Shown one piece after another: positions 11,401 through 64,000 of a DNA stretch of 64,000 nucleotides. Source of the DNA: Maea johnstoni. Taxonomy: Eukaryota; Annelida; Polychaeta; Spionida; Magelonidae. The DNA is taken from contig OZ012697.1 in the NCBI GenBank assembly GCA_963942565.1, forward strand, positions 29,678,600 to 29,742,599, read 5' to 3'. A program made the translations under genes and the position numbers. The stretch's first letter is position 1, and every line of letters starts with the position of its first letter. A model generated the notes under the pieces. It worked only from the letters and a program-made list of their open reading frames with translations. It was not told the DNA's origin and made no database searches.

Positions 11401-12684
11401 GTATATTTAGTAGTCCTTTGTGTCAAAAAGCACAATTTTCACTTGTCTTGGAAGATGGGTTTTTAAGGAAACAATGTGGTTACTAAACCCCAAAAAAAGT
11501 TAATGAAAATAAGAAAATTCTTTATAGAAATTTTTGCCTGTCCAAAAGACTGTCTGGACAGGTCCCGGCTAAGTCCCTGATCTGAAAGTTAAGTCTAAAC
11601 TTTCCTCTAGGAATGATTGTACACTTTACATTAAAGTATATAAATTTGAAGTAGATTAGTGGCAGATATTTTGGAATTGCTGTTTTGGACAGGCATTTTT
11701 GAAATCCCGGCTAAGACCCTGACGGGAAGTTTGCTGAAATCCTTTATGGACAGGCAAAATTTCTATGGAGAAATTTTAAGTTTTGGGACTAGTAACCATA
11801 TCTTTACCTAATAAACCATCTTCTAAGACATGACTGAAGTGTAAATTGCTCTTTCTGAAACAATAGGCTACTAATTGTGGTTGGTATAATCGGGGCAGTT
11901 TAATTAATGGGTACTTTGCACACCAGTGGAGTCCGCATTTATCAAACTGCTGCACCATTTTTTTGGACATCCAATCCCTATGCTAGTATAGTGTAACACG
12001 CTGACATGATAGTTTGTCATTTAACATCTGTGCAAAAATTAAACTGTGCATCAAAGGCAGCTGACTGCCGATCGCATTTATTTAAAGTTAGCCAAGCTTG
12101 GAAAGCTCGCAATCATGCAATAGCCAAGTGTGAGAAAGTAAAACTAACATTGAATCATACAGTGGACCCAAAATGTCTCGGTGACCCCACGCGCGTGGCG
12201 CTTCAGGTTTGGCATGTAGTTTATGTAACGACCAATTTGTTTAGTTGGCAATGACACAATATATCAAAACCACCACTATTAGATGAAATGTGAAATGGTT
12301 TACTAGCATGAATGAACGTGCATTGTGGGTAAACTCCCCAACGCTGTCATCCAGCTTAGCTCGCCCCCCGAAGCCATGCTTCATATTTTGCAATAAATTA
12401 ACACTGTACACAATATTTCCTTGTTTTGTCGCCCCCCAAAGGCTCCCGTGTATCATGTTCTCATAGTTTTATTTGTTGTTTGCAGGATTCTGTGGAAGAA
12501 GAATGAGGTCGCCGATTACGAGGCCACCACCTTCTCCATATTCTACAACAACGCCCTCTTCCTGGTTCTGGTCATTGTGGCGTCCTTCTACATTCTCCGG
12601 ACCTTCAACCCCTCGGTCAACTACATCCTGTCCATCCTCTCTGCCAGCGGACTTCTCGCCCTTTTCTCGACCAGCACCAAATAA
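8277..12684 (+). CDS. SSR3: SSR3, translocon-associated protein (TRAP) subunit gamma, four exons
   Basis: Joining 8277-8409, 10588-10714, 11102-11194 and 12486-12684 gives 552 nt, 183 residues plus stop; human SSR3 is 185. All joins use GT-AG and keep frame. Diagnostic blocks match human SSR3: [12 protein letters not shown] and [17 protein letters not shown] in exon 1, [18 protein letters not shown] in exon 2, [11 protein letters not shown] in exon 3, and [19 protein letters not shown] with a C-terminal STSTK tail in exon 4. Four membrane segments are expected: two around the exon 1-2 join and in exon 2, two in exon 4. The protein is part of the TRAP complex beside the Sec61 channel in the ER membrane. 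The gene is convergent with the Mi-2 gene and divergent from the small ORF at 7952-8209. Two AATAAA signals follow the stop. Confidence 0.98.
9616..10165. mobile_element. Middle TIR element (GGCCTAAAAAA ends)
   Basis: It starts ggcctaaaaaaa with gtttcctgtaac close behind and ends with gttacaggcaacaaacaa followed by ttttttaggcc, so the ends are inverted repeats of about 30 bp. Related copies lie at 57921-58137 and, partial, at about 62924-63000. About 230 bp without the hAT-like element that interrupts it. Confidence 0.7.
9709..10025. mobile_element. hAT-like MITE, innermost, with 8-bp target duplication
   Basis: A 317-bp element starting CAGTGTCTTAGCCAG and ending CTGGCTAAGACCATG. It is flanked by CCCTCCCC on both sides (9701-9708 and 10026-10033), an exact 8-bp target duplication. 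Ends of the CAGTG type plus 8-bp duplications are the hAT signature. It carries no transposase. A second clean copy is at 39299-39611. Confidence 0.85.
10588..10714 (+). CDS. SSR3: SSR3 exon 2
   Basis: The acceptor ttttcag ends at 10587 and the donor GTAAGT starts at 10715. It encodes [15 protein letters not shown] and the conserved [20 protein letters not shown] membrane block. It ends two bases into a Lys codon. Confidence 0.97.
11102..11194 (+). CDS. SSR3: SSR3 exon 3
   Basis: The acceptor AG is at 11100-11101 and the donor GTGGGT at 11195. It encodes the charged cytosolic loop [20 protein letters not shown] then [11 protein letters not shown], and is in phase with exons 2 and 4. Confidence 0.96.
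12486..12684 (+). CDS. SSR3: SSR3 exon 4 (terminal)
   Basis: The acceptor tttgcag ends at 12485. The exon encodes [20 protein letters not shown] followed by two hydrophobic segments and ends TSTK with TAA at 12682-12684. Confidence 0.97.
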
Positions 12685-12928
12685 GGAGACGAGCATGGAC
12701 CACGACTTGTATGACGTAAAAAAAAATTAGGCACATTTTGCTTTCACAGTGCCCCCTGTTGATGATCCATTAGCCATATTATATCATTATTCGCATACTT
12801 AATTGGATGGGTACTTTGACTGACTTACGTCGTATATGCATCTGTCAGAGATGCCGTTTAATTCATCCCAGTGCAATTTCAACTCTTCATCGTCGTCAGC
12901 ATGGGGTGCTGTGGAATTTGTGAGATGT

Positions 12929-12955
12929 AATAAATGTTTTTATTATGATAATAAA
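12929..12955 (+). promoter_or_regulatory. SSR3 poly(A) signals
   Basis: AATAAA at 12929-12934 and again at 12950-12955, about 250 bp past the SSR3 stop codon and in the transcript sense. Confidence 0.7.
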
Positions 12956-13808
12956 AATTAAAGAAAAATACAGGAGAATTTTGTTTGTGTGTTTTGTTTT
13001 ATGGTCCCAGCTTTTGTCTGAGTTTCATGTTCAATAGGTGTGGTCTCAAAACTTATTCAGTTTCTATCATCCACTAGGGTCGATTTGATACACATTCAGA
13101 TATAAATATTATATTTATGTGATATTTTTAATACAAAATGTATATTCTTGACTACAGACATTCCCAATGTACCTAGCAGGACTTGATATTGGCACACAAG
13201 TAGGTACATGGAAAATAGCAACAAATAAAATATACTAAAAGGGTCTTTGCTAGAATTTTAAGTGCCTTTATGAAACTGCAATTACGAAATCCTGCCTATC
13301 CAAATTATGCCACTCGGGTACTTCCAATCCAAAATCAATTACACTTTATAGCCTATTGTGTCAAGAAAAAGGAAGTTTACACTTCAGCCAGGGAGAAAAG
13401 ATAGTTTGTCATCTAAAAGATTTTCATTAATTTTCTGTCAGTCTGTAAAGGTAACTGCCTGTCCGCTAGAAAGATTCCCTCAAATATATTGAGAATTCCT
13501 ATTTGAGGAGTTGGCTATTTTCAAAAGGATTAAAGATCCAGATAATAATTTTCAAGGGGAACTCTAAGCTTGATTGCCTTAGATTTCTTGAAGAACAATT
13601 CTCACAAAGAGTTCAGTCGCTTTTGGTTCTATTAAGTCCTTAGCAAGATTGTACGCATGTTATTGGTTGATACAGGTCACATAAGCATTAACTGTGAGTT
13701 TCATTGGTTTATTTAAAATTCTGGATGTGTCAAGTGATTCATGGATGCTACCTGAATCTTAACTCTCTGGTGAATTTACTTAGGCCTTGGTTTGGTCATG
13801 TGCTGGCC

Positions 13809-14038
13809 TTAACCCATTTAAACTCAGAGCGGCCAAAACAGGCCTGACTATTTTGTTGATATTTTCCTCACAAAAGCGTTTTTATCAAAATATTTAAAGG
13901 AGAAATGTTTATCAGAATATTACCAACAACTCTCCTTCAAATATTTTGTGAGAATTTGCTTTATTTCCAAGTTATTTTCAAAAGTATGAAAATAGCAGAC
14001 GATACTTTCTAAAGGAACTCTGAGTGTGAATGGGTTAA
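13809..14038. mobile_element. TTAA-flanked MITE, family B
   Basis: A 230-bp element with TTAACCCATT at the left and AATGGGTTAA at the right, so a TTAA target site and CCCATT inverted ends. It has internal arms around tctccttcaaatattt and its complement aaatatttaaaggaga. The same family is at 38426-38655 and 41232-41462. Confidence 0.8.
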
Positions 14039-14392
14039 GTAATAATTGTTTCCTAGTCCAAGAAACTGTAGGGTGGAAGGGATTTTTCTCAGAGTATTCA
14101 GTGCATGTTTAATCCTATTATCTGCAATACATCTTTCAAAAGGAGTTTCAATAGCACTTACAGTTGAGTAATGCTTACAGATATCATTTATAAGTGCTAT
14201 TATAATGCACTTGATAACCTCAACTCTGAAAGACCACCCTAATGATTTCCCTTGCTACTCAAATATCTCCCCTATTTCTATTGTGGGCAGGGACAGATAC
14301 CTCTAAGAACAAAACGGCACAGCATTTTTAATGTAATGGTTGTTATAAAGAAAAGTACCATGGGAAAACCACCAACTAACCCTAAGTCTGCA

Positions 14393-14604
14393 TTAACCCT
14401 TCGAATGCTGAAGCTACTTTCGTCCAAAGCACACTGATGCAAAGATTTTTGAAAACCATCCAAAACCTATCATGTTGGTACTCATTAGAAAGCTCTCGCT
14501 GAGTACTCTCAGATGAGTACCCATTTGCAAGCATTTCAGTCATTTTCCAGGTTTTTTGTTTTATTCGGTATTGGCCAAAAATTAGCCAGCAGCATAAGGG
14601 TTAA
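14393..14604 (+). mobile_element. TTAA-flanked MITE, family A
   Basis: 212 bp with TTAACCCTT and AAGGGTTAA ends. The interior shares aaccatc...aaacc, ggtactcatt and gagtactctcagatgagtac with the other family A copies. Confidence 0.85.
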
Positions 14605-15351
14605 TATGAGGAAGCCCAAGAGAAAGGTCATGAATAATTCAAGGAACTCAATAAATATATACAAGACATTTATTATGCATATAAAACATTCAATGACATG
14701 TAAATCAAAACTTCTACATCTCTCTTCTTGCTGAAAGCTCCGCTCAACAAGTCACTAATTGATCACAAAAAAGCATTTCATTGAGATGCCCTCAATTCAG
14801 CACCAGTTCCTATAAGCAGGGAAATCAGACCAGGATTGACATTCATTTCGACCAATTCGCATTAGGTGTGCATACAACATGGCAACTTTGTACATAATTC
14901 ATCGAAAACTTATTTTTTTCAGAAATATTTGAAGGGAATGGTTAAATCCTACTGGAACAATAGTTAAGCGTCAAATACTTCGTAAATTATTGCTTTTTCC
15001 TCCTGATATGCCAATATATGTGAGATCACGACAGCTATCGCGATGTGCATGGGGGTAGATGAATCAGATTTTACTGCCATCTAGTGAGTATTTAGCACAC
15101 TACCTAGACTTAACAGAGAGAAAATTATATACATTTTGACTAACATGCACTCCAGTAAATAAACTGCAATATTTCAACATAAACACTGATTGAGTGTTCT
15201 GTTATATAGACCACTTCTTTGTATTTTCATTGTTGTAATCATAGAATCATCATCATTTGAACTTAAATTTCTTTGAATTTCAATTATTACAATCATTTCA
15301 TTTATCATTATCATCATACCAATTCATTGTTATTTTTTATGCAGGGCTCGA

Positions 15352-15694
15352 CGTTCAGGCTAGCCCCGTAGCCCCGGGCTAGTTATTGAAAGTCAGGGCT
15401 AGTAAATTCTACCTGTGAGTAGCCCTGAGGGGCTAGATAGAATTAGAATATCAGCGCTTAAAAAATTATGAAGCCCACCCCTGGCTCTGCATACCTGGAT
15501 GATAATTTAACTCAATTTACCACAATACACTGTATTCTTTTCATGTTATCAACAGAGGCTATGATATCAACAGAGGTCACTATTTGAAAAGAGTTGTCAT
15601 TAATATCAGGGCTAGCAAAAATATTTCAGGGCTAGTAAAAGTTTCGGTAACTAGCCCTGCTGGGCTTATGAATTTTTTTCTTAATGTTGAGCCC
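15352..15694. mobile_element. CAGGGCTC-ended repeat, possible MITE
   Basis: Begins cagggctcgacgttc and ends gttgagccctg, an inverted pair of about 8-10 bp. The interior is rich in gggctagtaa and ctagccctg. Related text lies at about 63130-63480. No ORF; classification uncertain. Confidence 0.5.
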
Positions 15695-17223
15695 TGTTAT
15701 GCATCTTTTATATATTTTCACTGTTACTATCATGATAAAGCCACTGTCAAGCAATGTTTGCGAGGTGTAAATCTGACCTTTGCTTATTGATACTTAGGCG
15801 TAACCAAAGTAATCAGATGTGCGCCATCTCTACCTTCCTTCAAATACTGGGACCCTTGGGCTACTTGTTTACATGCCAGAGGGCCTCAGGGAAGATCCTT
15901 ACCATTGGACTGAGTTATCCTCTTTAAATGAAGATGATTATCATAATTAAGGTACATCAAACATGTTTAGTTGCTACTAGACCTCCAGGACTAGTGCAAC
16001 TAGTAGAACACTGTCAGATCTAGTGCAGTACATAATATTAGTCACAATTTTGCCACAATCTCTGAATAAAATCATCCGACTTTTAGGAACTGAAGCTGAA
16101 GAGAAGATACCATATTGTAAGTTATAAGAACGTGTCCACAACGAATGATTTTAACAACATCATGAACAATGAACATAAGAAATACCACGTTCCTGGTCCC
16201 AAAAAATAAGGAATCTATTTCCTACTTCACGCAAACCAAGGAAACAAAGACTTTGAGATGCCATTGTTCAGGATGACCTATCTCAGTGAAGAATCTTTTG
16301 ACAAAATGTATTCTGGGTAATTTCAACACCGAATCCTGTGTCCCACAGTTTTTTTTGTGGTGGACTACTGCAAGGATGTCGGTGTCCATATGGTACAGTG
16401 CTGACCTTTAATTCCTGCACTAAATGCCTGGGCAGCCCGGGTATAATATGACCACATGGCCGATTGCCACCCAGTCTCCTGGGCATGGTTGTATGGATGA
16501 CCTCACAATTGAACATAGCTTTGATGCGCAAGCTACGTGGGTCGTTGATGTGTTTGGCTTATTTTTTTGACATATTATCCATGTTTGTTTGTACAACCAG
16601 GCACTGGCAGAATTCCGGTCGACTGGTGCAGGAATTAAATGTCTCTCCTGTTTAAAACCAACCAATTTTTCGTATATGCTTCCAGAAGAGTACACTACAC
16701 AAACATTTTTTGAATAGTAGAGGATCAGTTGAGAAACTTTGATATTGATTTTCACAGAAATAATCACATATTTCAATTCTAAATTTCCCATAAATATAGC
16801 TATATCAACAAGATTCATCCTCCCTAACAACGAAAAGCTCGAAGAGCGCAGTTAAGACCAACTCCGATAATGACTACTCCGACAAAACAAGATATGTTAA
16901 ACCTCCATCGCAATCAGATAAATAGATAAATGATAAAATGTACACATTGTATGACGATCAAGCCATCCGTCAAACATGGCCTTCAAACAGAATCGGCACA
17001 ATTCGCAAACACTATTCTCGGGCAAAGATATCTCTACCTCCTGAGGTTCTGATTCTAAATCTGCCACTTGTATAAAACTAACATGCACACCTTATAAAAG
17101 TATCACTCTAGTCGGCAAAGCCCTCCATATGTTTAGCCTCCAGAAACTAGAGGGACGTCCTACTCCTACGAATTGTCATGGACATTCTGCAAAACCCCTT
17201 TCCGTTCTCCTTGCTGACTCTTT

Positions 17224-17445
17224 GAATTAGACTGGCAACCAGTCAAATGAACCAAGCAACTGGCTTTGAATAAGACTGGCAACCAGTCTATTGAGTCACA
17301 CAGCTCTTTTTGAATTAGACTGACAGCAGATCCAATGAATAGGACTACTCTTTTTAAATTAGACTGATGACAATCTATTAGACTGAAAACAGGTCTATTG
17401 AGTCAAAATAGTCCCTTTCAAATAGACTGAAAACCAGCCCACTGT
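17224..17445. repeat. Degenerate tandem repeat with hairpin core
   Basis: About five units of 45-60 bp based on ttagactggcaaccagtc. The core GACTGG-CAA-CCAGTC is a perfect 6-bp hairpin in two units and degenerate in the rest. It lies 200-430 bp past the presumed Mi-2 poly(A) signal. Confidence 0.7.
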
Positions 17446-17649
17446 TGAAACCTGCTTGCAGGTTGCTTCGTCGACTACACTCAAGTAGATTTCTCCAGTC
17501 TAGAAAGTCACTTTTGTCCTTCGACAGCTATTATTTTTTGTCCATGAAAATTAGTCAACTTAAAAAAATCCTAGTTCATTAAGGAAATATTTCTATATAT
17601 ATCCATCTATATATCACACACTAACAATTAATTATTCAAAGTTCAGGAT

Positions 17650-17655
17650 TTTATT
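17650..17655 (-). promoter_or_regulatory. Mi-2 poly(A) signal
   Basis: TTTATT on the plus strand, AATAAA in the transcript, 117 bp past the Mi-2 stop codon. This is the first canonical signal downstream of the stop. Confidence 0.55.
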
Positions 17656-17771
17656 TCTCAAGGCAAAAAGCGAAACTCTCTTAGAGCTTCCCCTCAATCT
17701 AAGGCCTACTATCATGTAACGGCCAAATAAAATCCCAGCAGAATGTAATCAGGTGAAGTGTTTGAGATCGC

Positions 17772-63624
<45,853 letters not shown>

Positions 63625-64000
63625 CTACAAAATCAAACACACACATGTGACCAGAGCTTGGGCGGTTCCAGGAAAAAAAGAAGTCTAGGACCTTAAAAAG
63701 GCTACTACTAAAAATTACAACTCTTAGAGCAGGTACGTGAAATCAAAGATCCAAGATCCGGGAAGTCAAAGATTTGGGAAAATGGTAGTCTAGAATGGCC
63801 TCTAAAGTTCATAACTTTTATAGTAGATATAAGACTTCAGGGCTCATCTAGGTCATCAATTGACCTGGGTAGAGGATAAACTGACTATAAGATATGATAG
63901 TATTTTAATTCATGAGACTAAAAAAAAATTACCATCAATTCTCATAAATTAAGACCACCCAAGGGATTTGGGCCACTATGATTATTTTACAAAATAATGA

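Larger units (their letters stand above)
12956..17649. other. Intergenic stretch between convergent SSR3 and Mi-2
   Basis: No convincing gene. It holds TTAA-flanked MITEs at 13809 and 14393, a CAGGGCTC-ended repeat at about 15352-15694, an inverted pair of 14 bp (tttaattcctgcac near 16407 and its complement near 16626) bounding a possible small element, and the hairpin-bearing tandem repeat at 17224-17445. ORFs of up to 136 codons around 16.4-16.8 kb show no recognisable domain. Confidence 0.5.

Noticed and set aside
16420-16830. 136-codon minus-strand ORF
   Set aside because: No domain recognised; part of it lies between a 14-bp inverted pair that suggests a repeat element.

Overview
This looks like nuclear DNA of an invertebrate deuterostome, most likely an amphioxus (Branchiostoma); I put that at about 0.7. 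The three recognisable genes are close to their vertebrate orthologues at protein level. Introns are many and AT-rich. Short non-autonomous DNA transposons are scattered everywhere. Many introns carry minisatellites whose unit copies an exon-intron boundary, a habit I recall being described for the Adh locus of amphioxus. No rRNA or tRNA genes, CRISPR arrays, or retrovirus or LTR relics were seen.

Layout from left to right: 1-4045 is non-coding with AT-rich microsatellites. 4340-6433 (minus) is an intronless 697-residue ERMARD (C6orf70) orthologue. 7952-8209 (minus) is a weak small ORF with one membrane segment, head to head with SSR3 across a short promoter carrying a CRE palindrome. 8277-12684 (plus) is SSR3 (TRAP-gamma) in four exons, 183 residues; its first intron holds a three-level nest of DNA transposons. 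12685-17771 is intergenic with several MITEs, between convergent genes. From about 17.6 kb past the right edge of the window runs one minus-strand gene, a Mi-2/CHD3-4-5 nucleosome-remodelling ATPase. I could place 33 coding exons with compatible splice phases throughout (6,479 nt, 2,159 residues). They cover the CHDNT box, two PHD fingers, two chromodomains, the SNF2 ATPase, the CHD C-terminal domains and a metazoan-style tail. The 5' exon or exons lie beyond position 64000.

The genes do not form a pathway. SSR3 is part of the ER translocon, ERMARD is an ER-associated protein with two HEPN-type RNase motifs, and Mi-2 is the ATPase of the NuRD complex.

The most striking feature is that 13 of the 32 introns of the Mi-2 gene carry duplicated or tandemly amplified sequence at an exon edge. 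In most cases the repeat unit contains the last or first 10-100 nt of the exon plus the splice site. The extreme case is a 60-bp unit repeated 66 times with no indel (41769-45734), each copy carrying a consensus GTAAGT donor. Others amplify acceptors (exons 4, 6, 15, 24) or donors (exons 9, 11, 30), and single early-looking duplications sit at exons 12, 17 and 21. Residue and exon numbers for this gene count from the first part visible in the window.
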